Source of the DNA: Parapedobacter pyrenivorans
GTDB lineage: Bacteria; Bacteroidota; Bacteroidia; Sphingobacteriales; Sphingobacteriaceae
DNA: 64,000 nucleotides
Reading direction: 5' to 3'
Assembly: GCF_014636865.1 (NCBI RefSeq)
Contig: NZ_BMER01000001.1
Location: 1,910,718-1,974,717, forward strand
The notes under the pieces were generated by a model that was given only the letters and a program-made list of their open reading frames with translations, searched no databases and was not told the origin of the DNA. The position numbers and the translations under genes are program-made. Numbering within the stretch: the first letter of the stretch is position 1; every line of letters begins with the position of its first letter. This document shows positions 8,192-16,723 of the stretch, in pieces.

Positions 8192-8629
8192 TTACTCGGT
8201 TTCTTTGGCAATGACGGTTCGCATTTCGCCTATGGCGATGATCTTTTCGCCGAGTTTGACTTCTCCGCGTACAGCAGTGACCCCAAATAATCGTTGCAAA
8301 ATGGATATACGGGTATGGATTTGATCGCCGGTGCGGGGCAACTCGTATATTTCGAAGTTCTTGACCGACCCAATATACCCGACTGGAGGGCGCATGTTGC
8401 GCAACGCATAATCATAGCCTTGGTGCAGCGCAATGGTCTGGGCGAAATGTTCGATAACACCGGCTTCCGAGAGGAAGCCGCTTTCCTCTACCAAGACATG
8501 CTGTTCAGGAATATCAAAACCGGCGATGATACAGTCGGTTTCATACGTAATGAGTTTATCCACCAATACAAAGGGTGGTTGCTGGGGAATCAATTTCCCT
8601 ATCGCTTCTTGCGATGAGATGAGCGTCAT
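8192..8629 (-). CDS. 3-hydroxyacyl-ACP dehydratase, hot-dog fold, paired paralogue
   Basis: 145 residues starting at an ATG four bases past the darB stop. It opens IPQQPPFVLVDKL, where the usual His-Arg is Gln-Gln, and then has GFLSEAGVIEHFAQT. The His/Gln difference from its neighbour suggests only one subunit of the pair carries the full catalytic set, as in known heterodimeric polyene dehydratases. Its job is to form each polyene double bond with the 7735-8187 partner. Confidence 0.82.
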   Translation of the reverse strand: MTLISSQEAIGKLIPQQPPFVLVDKLITYETDCIIAGFDIPEQHVLVEESGFLSEAGVIEHFAQTIALHQGYDYALRNMRPPVGYIGSVKNFEIYELPRTGDQIHTRISILQRLFGVTAVRGEVKLGEKIIAIGEMRTVIAKETE

Positions 8630-8633
8630 AGCA

Positions 8634-9770
8634 TTAGGTTACTTCCAACAACGCGTAAACATAAGAAAATCTTCCGCTTTCGGGCACGGATAGTAATATT
8701 TTTTCCCCGATTTTGAGCTCGCGTGCGTTGAAAAGCTCTTCCAATTGGATATAACTGGATGCTGATCCCACGTTGCCGATCTTATGTAAGTTGATAAACC
8801 ATTTCTCTTCAGGAATATCGATTCCGGCTTTTGTAAACGCTTCGAAAAGACGATCTTTGAAGAAATAGGAAGAGATGTGCGGGAGGAAATGGTCGATGTC
8901 GCCGGTAGCAAGCTGATGGCGTCGGAGTACTTCCTGGATACTCTGTACCCCCTTGGGAATGACGTATGACTCAAGCAGCTTAATATCTTGCTTAATGGCA
9001 AACATCGATTTCTCAAGCCATTGCTCCGGTAGTACGTCACTCCATGGGAGTAGTTTCCCATCCTTTTTTAGCGCCCCTGCATACATGCAAGGCTCCAGTT
9101 CGTGGGCGTAGGAAATGCCATCGACCCAATGGATGGCAAGCGAGGTGCGTTGCCGATTGGGCTTGTCACTAAGCAGCATGGCGCCCGCTCCATCGGATAA
9201 CATCCAGCGTAGGAAATCCTTTTCGAATGCAATGATGGGATTTTGTTCTAAAGCAGCAAGCCGCTCGGATTCGGAGTTGAATTTGTCGGCTCGCAACCAC
9301 GACGATACCCGTTCAGAACCCGTACACACTGCTTGTTTTGCGCTCCCGGTAGCTACGGCCATGTATGCGTATTTAAGGGCGTTCATGCCGGACGTGCAAA
9401 TGCCCGAAGCGGAATTGAGTTCGATAGGTTTGTTTTGCCATAATCCATGCACCATACTGGCATGAGAAGGGAGCAATTGGTCGGGCGTGGAGGTGCCACA
9501 CGATAGCATATCGATATCGGACCGATCGGCTCCTGATTGCGCCATCAGCCTATTGATAGCCTCGATGGTCAATTCGGCATTGTTGTGCGTAGGATGTCCA
9601 TCCGCACCGATGGCGTAGTACCTGGAGGTAATCCGATTGTTGCGCAGTACGATAGCACGCGCCCTAGATGGCGAGCCATTGACCACGCCCAAAACCTCCT
9701 CCATACGGCTATTTGGGACAGGCTCGTTGGGCAGAAACTTCGCTATTGCATTGATATATACCGTTGGCAT
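8634..9770 (-). CDS. darB: DarB-type ketosynthase III (1,3-cyclohexanedione-forming)
   Basis: 378 residues from the ATG at 9770, which shares one base with the darA stop (TAATG). KASIII-type residues are visible: Cys125 in SGICTSGMN, His298 in FLPHISS and Asn333 in KIGNVGSAS. In the characterised pathway DarB condenses a beta-ketoacyl and an unsaturated acyl thioester into a 1,3-cyclohexanedione, which DarA then aromatises. Direct coupling to darA and placement among flexirubin genes support the assignment over a housekeeping FabH. A longer frame starting upstream would lie inside darA. Confidence 0.87.
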   Translation of the reverse strand: MPTVYINAIAKFLPNEPVPNSRMEEVLGVVNGSPSRARAIVLRNNRITSRYYAIGADGHPTHNNAELTIEAINRLMAQSGADRSDIDMLSCGTSTPDQLLPSHASMVHGLWQNKPIELNSASGICTSGMNALKYAYMAVATGSAKQAVCTGSERVSSWLRADKFNSESERLAALEQNPIIAFEKDFLRWMLSDGAGAMLLSDKPNRQRTSLAIHWVDGISYAHELEPCMYAGALKKDGKLLPWSDVLPEQWLEKSMFAIKQDIKLLESYVIPKGVQSIQEVLRRHQLATGDIDHFLPHISSYFFKDRLFEAFTKAGIDIPEEKWFINLHKIGNVGSASSYIQLEELFNARELKIGEKILLSVPESGRFSYVYALLEVT

Positions 9771-10702
9771 TACCGGGGTGTTTTGAAATTGACAGACTGA
9801 TAGTACCGCTTCTCTTTCCGGATTAGGGAAAGGAACGGCAAATGTAGTATTAAAAATAGTAAACTGACGACTGGTGCGAGTACCCATATCGCGAAAAGCA
9901 GGTAATAATTGAAAGCTTTCAGCCACGGACGACGTGCGGCCTCGCCTGGCAATCCCTTGCTACGGATAAGTTGGGACCACTTTGCGAATAGGGTATTGGC
10001 CCTTTTATCCGTGAATACAAGCAGGGGTTTCACTAATACCGCGCCCAGCCCAACCAGCGATGTTTGCAGGGTCGAATAGTCGTTGTTTTTTAAATGGGTG
10101 GCGATCGGTTCACCAAATCTACGCGATTCAGAGATGTCTTTCTCCGATACCCCCGGTTTCGGGAATAGTCCAAGATAGGAATCCTTGCGTCCCGTCATCA
10201 TCCAGTGCACGATGGTAATGACGCTGACGTGATTGAGGTGCCGGTCTACCAATACCACATTCCCTACGTGGTTGGCACCGATTCCATGAAGCAAGCTTTT
10301 TACTTTCTCCTGTGCCATCACCCACATGTTACGACAGTTGATCACCGTAATGACCGGTGTGTCATTCAAAAGCCGCTTAGCTTCTTTGGTGTTCAGAAAA
10401 GAATTAAATGGAATGGAGGGGGAGAGGTACCAAACTTGGTAGCCAAGGATGACGAGGTCATAGTTCGTATGGAGTATTTGGTCATCGATTGGCTGTAAAG
10501 GGCACGGAATCTGAAGGAAGGACTCGGGGAACGCATCAAAGAAGCTGTGGCCATCCCATGGAAAGGGGTAATTGGATACAGGTTGGATCCGATGGTATGT
10601 CAGCTCCACCTGTGGGTCGGCTTCCAATGGAAATAGGATTTGATCCAAGATTTCCTTTTGTTGCCCGGTTTGGGTGTAATAAACGACTAAAACGCGTTTC
10701 AT
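9770..10702 (-). CDS. darA: DarA-type aromatase (dialkylresorcinol formation)
   Basis: 310 residues from the ATG at 10702 (one-base TGATG overlap with the upstream acyltransferase). The N-terminus is flavodoxin-like: VLVVYYTQTGQQ, then LVILGYQVWYLSPSIP, as in quinone or flavin oxidoreductase folds. The last 50 residues hold a long hydrophobic stretch (about 262-290), so it is probably membrane-attached. DarA oxidises the DarB cyclohexanedione to the dialkylresorcinol, the alcohol half of flexirubin. The name rests on family pattern and its position directly before darB. Confidence 0.85.
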   Translation of the reverse strand: MKRVLVVYYTQTGQQKEILDQILFPLEADPQVELTYHRIQPVSNYPFPWDGHSFFDAFPESFLQIPCPLQPIDDQILHTNYDLVILGYQVWYLSPSIPFNSFLNTKEAKRLLNDTPVITVINCRNMWVMAQEKVKSLLHGIGANHVGNVVLVDRHLNHVSVITIVHWMMTGRKDSYLGLFPKPGVSEKDISESRRFGEPIATHLKNNDYSTLQTSLVGLGAVLVKPLLVFTDKRANTLFAKWSQLIRSKGLPGEAARRPWLKAFNYYLLFAIWVLAPVVSLLFLILHLPFLSLIRKEKRYYQSVNFKTPR

Positions 10703-11568
10703 CAGGCTTTCCAAAAATCGTAATAATTAAACCATTGCCGAGGATATTTCGTTAGCATATGTTCCATACTCTGTGTATAAGCGTGGAGCAGCGACTGCGC
10801 GTCGCGATGCTTGAAGTCAGCTATACGGGCGTAGAGGTGGTAGTGCCGACGGCGTTCACGCATGACATATACGAATAGCACCGGCGTGCTTAGCCTGGAA
10901 CTAATCAGGAAAGGACCTGCAGGAAAACGGGCGGATTGCCCAATAAAATTGGCCATCATCGTTTTGCTTCCTTCAACAAAACGGTCACCTGTGAAACAGA
11001 TCATCCCTTTTTCGTTGATGACTTGATTGATTTCAAATACGTGCGACAAGTCGTCCCTAACTACGATAAAGCTCGTCTTGGGCTTGGCCATGATATTGGC
11101 GAGGTACGATTTAATGGCGCGCTGTTCCTCATCGGTGGTTACCAAATGAATCTGCTTGTCGAATTCGCCCATAAAATACTGAGATACCTCAAAATTACCG
11201 ACATGGGCACTGATGAGGATGCCGGCACTGTTATCCTTGGCTAATTGGCGGATATGGTCAATCCCATCGAATTCGTACGTGTATTTATGCTCCAGACCGG
11301 CGGTGATTGCGATCTTATCGATAATCGTTTGCCCGAAAACAAAGTAATTCCGATAGGTATCGATGACGCTGCCGAGTATGCCGTTCTTTCGGCGGTTACG
11401 GAAATATCGGTATATCGCTACAGTTTGATGCGGTGAAAACAGGAAATAATATAAGGAGACGAAGACCAGCAGCGAGTACGCAACATTTATTCCTGCATGC
11501 TTAATCAGGAAAATAAAAATTTTGTATCCGGAAACGGTTCCCCTTGATTTTCCTTCCCATTCAGCCAT
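10702..11568 (-). CDS. LpxL/HtrB-family acyltransferase
   Basis: 288 residues with one N-terminal membrane segment (about 27-46) and an acyltransferase motif HVGNFE (H-x4-E) near residue 122, as in lipid A late acyltransferases. GDRFVEGSK and FPAGPFLIS downstream match the family. Such proteins recur in aryl polyene clusters, where they may attach the pigment to a lipid anchor or make an acylated intermediate. It ends by sharing a base with darA and begins nine bases after an ACP, a plausible acyl donor. Confidence 0.82.
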   Translation of the reverse strand: MAEWEGKSRGTVSGYKIFIFLIKHAGINVAYSLLVFVSLYYFLFSPHQTVAIYRYFRNRRKNGILGSVIDTYRNYFVFGQTIIDKIAITAGLEHKYTYEFDGIDHIRQLAKDNSAGILISAHVGNFEVSQYFMGEFDKQIHLVTTDEEQRAIKSYLANIMAKPKTSFIVVRDDLSHVFEINQVINEKGMICFTGDRFVEGSKTMMANFIGQSARFPAGPFLISSRLSTPVLFVYVMRERRRHYHLYARIADFKHRDAQSLLHAYTQSMEHMLTKYPRQWFNYYDFWKA

Positions 11569-11577
11569 TGGACGTGA

Positions 11578-11829
11578 TTAGGCGACGGCATGCAGCTTAC
11601 TGCCAATTAAGTCGTAAAGGTTGTCAAATGTGTTGACGTTGGTAAAATCTTTGCTTTCCAGCTTTATGCCAAAATTTGATTCGATAATGACCACCAGATC
11701 CACATAATCCAAACTATCTAAATCCAGCGACTCCTTCAAATCCGCATCAGGCTGAATAATTTCAGACTCCACCTCAAATTCTTCGATCAAAAACTTATTG
11801 GTAATATCAATAATCTCTTCCCTGCTCAT
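11578..11829 (-). CDS. acyl carrier protein, second copy
   Basis: 83 residues with the carrier motif LDLDSLDYVDL; Ser39 is the phosphopantetheine site. It lies 13 bases downstream of the KAS I-like ketosynthase and 9 bases before the acyltransferase, which may use it as donor. It differs from the 1753-2007 ACP, so the two may serve different chains: the polyene and the alkyl substituents of the resorcinol. Confidence 0.93.
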   Translation of the reverse strand: MSREEIIDITNKFLIEEFEVESEIIQPDADLKESLDLDSLDYVDLVVIIESNFGIKLESKDFTNVNTFDNLYDLIGSKLHAVA

Positions 11830-11842
11830 GGCTGCTGCGCTA

Positions 11843-13060
11843 TTACAGTTTTTTTACAATTAACGCGGAGTTTGTTCCGCCGAATCCAAAAGAATTGGAC
11901 AAAAATACATTAAAATTTTGGTTTATTGTATTTTTTGCCAAAGTCAGGCCTCGGGCGGGTTCGTCTACTTCCTCCAGGTTTATATTGGGCGCGATGAAGC
12001 CATGCTGCGCCATAAGGAGTGAATAAATGACTTCGCTAGTCCCCGCCATCCAACACTCATGGCCGGTCATCGATTTGGTGGAACTGATAATGGGATCGGC
12101 GCCGAACAGTTGCGACAAGGCCCGGGCTTCGTTGGCATCGCCCATGGGCGTGGATGTAGCGTGCGCATTGATGTACTCGATGTCGGCCGGAGAGAGGCCG
12201 GCTTGCTGCAATGCCATTTCCATAGCCCGTACGGGTCCCTCCACGTTAGGAGTTGAGATGTGATCGCCATTGGATGAGAAGCCGTAGCTGAGTACTTCGG
12301 CTAGGATGGGCGCTCCCCGTTTTATCGCGGATTCGTACTCCTCCAGTACGATGGTAGCAGCCCCGCCGCCGGGCACTAAGCCATTGCGGTCCTTATCAAA
12401 TGGGCGCGACGCCTTGGTGGGCTCGTCCTCCCGATTAGAAAACACGCCCAAGCCATCGAAGCTGGCCATCGCATATTTATTGGTTTCCTGCGCACCACCG
12501 CAGATGATGCAATCCTGCAACCCTTGTTTGATGAATAGGTACGCCAGTCCGATGGCATGCGAACCACTTGCACAGGCTGCGCTGATTGTCATGTTGATGC
12601 CACGGATGCGGTAGATGGTCGATAGGTTCATGGTTACCGATGAGTTCATCGACTTGAAGATTGCGCCCGACCCCACCAATGTGGTGTCTTTTTTTTGTCG
12701 AACGATGTCAAGGGCTTCCATCACCGCCTGAGATACGCTGTCATTGCCATAAATCAGTCCTAAGATACGTTCGTCAAAGTATGCCTCGTCAATCTTGGCA
12801 TTCCGCAATGCTTCCTGCGTGGCTACATAGGCATATTCGCTTTCTTCGCCCATACTGATGCGCTGCCGGCGAGATAGCGCTTTTGTCAGGTCCGGCCGTT
12901 CCACAAAACCGGTCAGTGCAGAACGGTAACCGAAATCTTTCCGATCCTGAGCAAAGACGATACCTGAGCGGCCATGATACAACGAGTCTTTCACCTCACT
13001 GAGGTTCTTGCCCAGTGAAGAATAGATTCCCATTCCAGTGATGACCACTCTGCGTTGCAT
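11843..13060 (-). CDS. beta-ketoacyl-ACP synthase (KAS I-like)
   Basis: 405 residues from the ATG at 13060; an upstream extension would run into fabG. Catalytic residues are Cys163 (SAACASGSH), His300 (INAHATSTP) and His334 (MTGHECWMAG). The GHECWMAG form is typical of FabB-like rather than FabF-like enzymes. It is the third complete condensing enzyme in the operon, next to fabG and an ACP, so this end can run a condensation/reduction cycle by itself. Confidence 0.9.
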   Translation of the reverse strand: MQRRVVITGMGIYSSLGKNLSEVKDSLYHGRSGIVFAQDRKDFGYRSALTGFVERPDLTKALSRRQRISMGEESEYAYVATQEALRNAKIDEAYFDERILGLIYGNDSVSQAVMEALDIVRQKKDTTLVGSGAIFKSMNSSVTMNLSTIYRIRGINMTISAACASGSHAIGLAYLFIKQGLQDCIICGGAQETNKYAMASFDGLGVFSNREDEPTKASRPFDKDRNGLVPGGGAATIVLEEYESAIKRGAPILAEVLSYGFSSNGDHISTPNVEGPVRAMEMALQQAGLSPADIEYINAHATSTPMGDANEARALSQLFGADPIISSTKSMTGHECWMAGTSEVIYSLLMAQHGFIAPNINLEEVDEPARGLTLAKNTINQNFNVFLSNSFGFGGTNSALIVKKL

Positions 13061-13083
13061 GATGCCTTGCCTTTTGCGTTGTG

Positions 13084-13824
13084 CTAGGAATAAATCCCGC
13101 CATTGATATTGATGACCTCGCCTGTGATGTAAGATGCTTTCCGCGAAGCAAGGAAGCACACCAATTCGGCCACTTCCTCGGCTTTCCCAAAACGATTTAA
13201 AGGTATTAATTTTTTTAATTCTCCGGTATCCAATGTGCTGGTCATGTCCGTTTCGATGAACCCCGGTGCTACGGCGTTGACTGTCACATTACGCTTGGCT
13301 ACCTCTTGTGCAAGGGCCTTTGTAGCCCCAATAAGACCTGCTTTAGCAGCGGAATAGTTGGTCTGTCCTGGGGTGCCTTTCACTCCCGACACCGAAGAAA
13401 CATTGATGATGCGGCCATAACGGTGCCGCAGGAGCTCTTGGATCAACGGTTTGGTAATGTTGTAAAAGCCGCTCAACGTGGTGTTGATAACCGTGTTCCA
13501 GTCATCGTTTTCCATCCACATAAACAACCCGTCGCGTGTGACACCGGCGTTATTGACAATCACCTCGATGAGGTCATTTGGATGCTGTTCTTTCCACGTA
13601 GCCAGTTGGGCATGAGTTTCGGCTTGGTTGCACACGTCAAATTGGAGCAATTCGGCTTCACCTCCGGTCTTGATAATCTGGCTTTTGGTTTCCTCCGCAG
13701 CGGCGGTGTTCGCCTGATAGTTTATCAATATCGGGTAGTGGAGTTCGCGTGCCAATGCGATGCATATCGCCCTGCCGATTCCCCGAGACCCGCCGCTTAC
13801 CAATGCGTACTTTTTGCCTTCCAT
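13084..13824 (-). CDS. fabG: 3-oxoacyl-ACP reductase (FabG family)
   Basis: 246 residues from the ATG at 13824, one base overlapping the ammonia-lyase stop (TGATG). It is a short-chain dehydrogenase: the NAD(P) motif GGSRGIG lies near residue 11, NNAG near 91, Ser143/144, and Tyr157-x3-Lys161 in NYSAAKAG. It reduces 3-oxoacyl-ACP to the 3-hydroxy form, which the two hot-dog dehydratases then use. It is probably the dedicated pigment copy, not the housekeeping fabG, given its operon position. Confidence 0.9.
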   Translation of the reverse strand: MEGKKYALVSGGSRGIGRAICIALARELHYPILINYQANTAAAEETKSQIIKTGGEAELLQFDVCNQAETHAQLATWKEQHPNDLIEVIVNNAGVTRDGLFMWMENDDWNTVINTTLSGFYNITKPLIQELLRHRYGRIINVSSVSGVKGTPGQTNYSAAKAGLIGATKALAQEVAKRNVTVNAVAPGFIETDMTSTLDTGELKKLIPLNRFGKAEEVAELVCFLASRKASYITGEVININGGIYS

Positions 13825-15347
13825 CAATCGTTTGCTTTTACATGGTCCTTAATCGCGGTCAAATACGGCGATAATACCATATCTTCTTTAAAGATAGGAA
13901 CAATTGATCGGATGTCCGTATAAACCTTTTTGCTTTTTGTCGAAAGGTTTGCTTGGCAATCTAGGGCTTCTACAGCTTGGACCAGCGAGAGCAGTTGGAT
14001 GGCGAGCACTTCGTACGCGTTGTCAATAACCTTTTTAGTAAGCCAAGCCGAATTGGTTCCCATGCTTACAATGTCCTGATTGTCCTTGTTATTGGGAATA
14101 CTGTGGGTGTAGATGGGCGTAGCCAAGGTTTGGTTTTCCGCGGTCGTCGAGGTTGCAGTAAACTGAGCACCCTGCATACCGAAATTCAATCCCAGTTTAC
14201 CCAGGTTGACGAAAGAAGGAAGTATCTCATTCAAGGAGGAATTGAGCAGGTAATTAAGCTGTCTTTCCATAAGCATGGTCAGTTTGGCGATGGCAATACG
14301 CAATTTGTCCATCTCGAATGCGATGTAGTCACCGTGGAAATTGCCGCCATGATAAACGCTCGCTGACGCTACATCGATGATGGGATTGTCATTAGCAGAG
14401 TTGACCTCTCTAATAAGTGTTGCTGTACAATGCTGTAGGGCCTCCCATATGGGGCCCAAAATCTGTGGAACACAGCGGATGGAATAATACTCTTGCAGTT
14501 TATCTTTGAAGATACTTTCTTCTATCCTTCGGCTATAGAGGTGTTCGTGACGTTTGCGGATGAGTTTGCTGTCTGCAATAATGTCCCGCATTTTTGCGGC
14601 GACCTGTTGTTGCCCTTCATGCTTTTTCGTGCTGTTGAGCGTCTCTGAGAGGTGATCGTCATAAGCGCTTACCAGCTCATTCATCAATGCTGAGCAGGCT
14701 ATGGACCAGTTTAGCAACCGTTTGCCATAAATGACATTGACAATACCGACGCCCGTCATGACGGATGTTCCATTGATCAGCGCGAGCCCTTCACGGATGT
14801 GTATCTGCATCGGTTGCAATCCTTCATTGGCCAATGCAACAGCAGCCGGTATTTTCTGACCTTGATAGAAGACGTTTCCCTCCCCGATCATGTTGAGCGC
14901 AAGGTGGGCCAGCTGTACCAAATCTCCACTGGCACCAACACCGCCGTGCTGATAGATAACCGGTAGGATACCGCGGTTTAGCATCTCTAGCATCAATTCC
15001 ACGGCGTTGGAATGCACGCCTGAATAGCCTAATGATAAGGTGTGTAAACGAGCCAATAGGGTCGATTTGGCGTAGATAGGATCAAGCACGTCACCCATAC
15101 CAGCCGCATGGCTGCGGATGAGGTTGTACTGCAACTGGATTTGATCGCCCTCTGCAATTCGGTATTGGGCCATGGGCCCAAACCCGGTATTTACACCGTA
15201 GATGATTTTATCGGTTGCGAAGCGTTTCAGGAAATCGTGGCTTTGCTTTATTCGATCCGAGGTGCTGTTGGCTAAATTGACCTGTTGGTCTTCGAACAAC
15301 ACCGCATAAAAATCGGCAAGTGCAATCGGGTCCGTTAGTTCTATCAT
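13824..15347 (-). CDS. tyrosine ammonia-lyase (HAL/PAL/TAL family)
   Basis: 507 residues from the ATG at 15347. The MIO cofactor triad Ala139-Ser140-Gly141 is in GVGASGDLVQ. Substrate-pocket residues are Ser79-His80 (LIRSHAAG), which in general family rules point to histidine, but the characterised tyrosine lyase of the Flavobacterium johnsoniae flexirubin locus, as I recall its sequence, has the same pair and matches in many blocks (VNTGFGPMAQYRI, GGNFHGDYI). It should convert tyrosine to 4-coumarate, the starter acid of the aryl polyene. First gene of the minus-strand operon, with its start about 34 bases from the shared palindromic promoter. Confidence 0.88.
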   Translation of the reverse strand: MIELTDPIALADFYAVLFEDQQVNLANSTSDRIKQSHDFLKRFATDKIIYGVNTGFGPMAQYRIAEGDQIQLQYNLIRSHAAGMGDVLDPIYAKSTLLARLHTLSLGYSGVHSNAVELMLEMLNRGILPVIYQHGGVGASGDLVQLAHLALNMIGEGNVFYQGQKIPAAVALANEGLQPMQIHIREGLALINGTSVMTGVGIVNVIYGKRLLNWSIACSALMNELVSAYDDHLSETLNSTKKHEGQQQVAAKMRDIIADSKLIRKRHEHLYSRRIEESIFKDKLQEYYSIRCVPQILGPIWEALQHCTATLIREVNSANDNPIIDVASASVYHGGNFHGDYIAFEMDKLRIAIAKLTMLMERQLNYLLNSSLNEILPSFVNLGKLGLNFGMQGAQFTATSTTAENQTLATPIYTHSIPNNKDNQDIVSMGTNSAWLTKKVIDNAYEVLAIQLLSLVQAVEALDCQANLSTKSKKVYTDIRSIVPIFKEDMVLSPYLTAIKDHVKAND

Positions 15348-15380
15348 TCTTATTAGCAACGCTTAAAATTAAAGCGGTTG

Positions 15381-15411
15381 CAAACTTAGGTAAACTTGTA
15401 TTTAAATACAA
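15381..15411 (-). promoter_or_regulatory. promoter of the tyrosine ammonia-lyase/flexirubin operon
   Basis: On the minus strand a TTG (15411-15409), a 20-base spacer and TAAGTTTG (15388-15381) fit the Bacteroidota consensus TTG/TAnnTTTG. It lies fully inside the palindrome and overlaps the opposite promoter over its -33 region. Expected start of transcription is about 15374, giving a leader under 30 bases. Confidence 0.7.
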
Positions 15412-15426
15412 GTTTACCTAAGTTTG
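15396..15426 (+). promoter_or_regulatory. promoter of the flavoprotein/C45/ligase operon
   Basis: Mirror image of the minus-strand promoter: TTG at 15396-15398, 20-base spacer, TAAGTTTG at 15419-15426. Expected transcription start is about 15433, some 20 bases before the ATG at 15454. The shared symmetry predicts that one regulator or polymerase competition sets both directions. Confidence 0.7.
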
Positions 15427-15453
15427 AGCCGTCCATACGCCATTTTGATAGAA

Positions 15454-16677
15454 ATGATTGCAGAACATGTTGATGTCTTGGTAATTGGAGCCGGCCCTTC
15501 GGGAGCAGTAGCGGCCTCCATCTTACAGAAAAAGGGAATTACATTGAAGGTAGTTGAACGGGAACATTTTCCCCGGTTTGTCATCGGCGAGAGCCTGATC
15601 CCCCGTTGTATGGATCACTTTGACGAAGCCGGTTTTGTCGAAGCGGTGGAGGCCAAGGGCTTTGAAAAAAAATTCGGCGCCCGTTTCCTCCGAGGAGATG
15701 AAGTATGCTGGTTTGATTTCAGTAAGAAATTCTCGGCAGGATGGGATTGGACCTGGCAGCTCCCACGGGCGGAATTTGATAAAACCCTCACTGACGTCTT
15801 GCAGCAGCGGGGAGTGGATATTGCTTTTGGTACGACCGTGGAAAGTGTGGTATTTGACGGTACGGATTCCGTAACCACCGTACGCAATGAAGCCGGAGAC
15901 CGATATGAAATACATGCGCGCTTCCTGATCGATTGCAGTGGATATGGCCGGGTATTGCCACGGCTCCTGGATTTGGATGCGCCCTCCTCATTTCCACCTA
16001 TGGCGGCCACATTTGTACATTTGGATGATATCAGGCGACCCGCAGGTGAAGAAGGTACACTGATCACCTTTGATGTTCTCGAGCAGGAGGTGTGGTTTTG
16101 GGTGATTCCGTTTTCCAATGGCCGTTCGTCATTGGGGCTGGTTTGCCCAAAAGAACATTTGGAAGCCATTCAACAGGCAAATCATACCGACACCTTCAAG
16201 CATATTATTCGTCAGTCTGAATATTATAGGCAACGGTTTGATGGCCTTGATTTTCTGTTTGAGCCTAAGCAGATCGTATCGTACGCCAAGGCATCGAAGA
16301 CCTTGTACGGAGATGGTTTTGCCATTACGGGCAATAGTGCAGAGTTTCTGGACCCGGTTTTTTCCTCCGGTGTCTGCTTTGCTACGGAGTCGGGAGCACT
16401 GGCAGCCAAACTGGCAGTGAGACAACTAAATGGCGAAGCAGTGGATTGGAAACGGGAATACGAAGAACATATGCTGTGGGGGGTAAGTGTGTTCCGTTCA
16501 TACATCCGCGATTGGTATTCCGGTGATTTGCAGAAGTTCTTTTTTCACAAGGAAGTGAATGAAGAGGTACGCCGTAAAGTATGTTCGGTATTGGCGGGGT
16601 ACGTATGGGATAAGGAAAACCCCTTTGTAAAGAAGCATGACCGTGCGGTAAGGGCGGTAACGCACCTGTTGCCGTAG
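15454..16677 (+). CDS. FAD-dependent monooxygenase/halogenase-like protein
   Basis: 407 residues from the ATG at 15454; an upstream TTG would lie inside the promoter. The Rossmann FAD motif GAGPSG is at 12-17, FPRFVIGESL follows at 39-48, a Lys-containing KKFGARF is at 72-78, and WFWVIP at 214-219 matches the W-x-W-x-I-P signature of flavin-dependent halogenases. Some flexirubins carry ring chlorine, so ring halogenation is possible. Close relatives also include ring hydroxylases and reductases, so the reaction is not certain. First gene of the plus-strand pigment operon. Confidence 0.75.
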   Translation: MIAEHVDVLVIGAGPSGAVAASILQKKGITLKVVEREHFPRFVIGESLIPRCMDHFDEAGFVEAVEAKGFEKKFGARFLRGDEVCWFDFSKKFSAGWDWTWQLPRAEFDKTLTDVLQQRGVDIAFGTTVESVVFDGTDSVTTVRNEAGDRYEIHARFLIDCSGYGRVLPRLLDLDAPSSFPPMAATFVHLDDIRRPAGEEGTLITFDVLEQEVWFWVIPFSNGRSSLGLVCPKEHLEAIQQANHTDTFKHIIRQSEYYRQRFDGLDFLFEPKQIVSYAKASKTLYGDGFAITGNSAEFLDPVFSSGVCFATESGALAAKLAVRQLNGEAVDWKREYEEHMLWGVSVFRSYIRDWYSGDLQKFFFHKEVNEEVRRKVCSVLAGYVWDKENPFVKKHDRAVRAVTHLLP

Positions 16678-16723
16678 ATTAGTATTTAGTAGGTAGTAGT
16701 TAGTACTCACTGCCAACTTAATC

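Larger units (their letters stand above)
15381..15426. repeat. perfect 46-bp palindrome between divergent pigment operons
   Basis: Each arm is 23 bases with no mismatch and no loop; the centre is TTTAAA at 15401-15406. The outer arm reads CAAACTTAGGTAAACTTG. Symmetry breaks right outside (G at 15380, A at 15427). It lies 34 bases from the ammonia-lyase start and 28 bases from the flavoprotein start, and contains a promoter for each direction. Confidence 0.97.

Noticed and set aside
13824-15347. Annotation as histidine ammonia-lyase (hutH)
   Set aside because: The Ser-His pocket pair suggests it, but the gene heads a flexirubin operon and matches the tyrosine lyase type of such loci; no other hut gene is present.
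15424-15453. TTG start for the halogenase-like flavoprotein, ten codons upstream of the ATG
   Set aside because: It lies within the -7 element of the promoter, before the expected transcription start.
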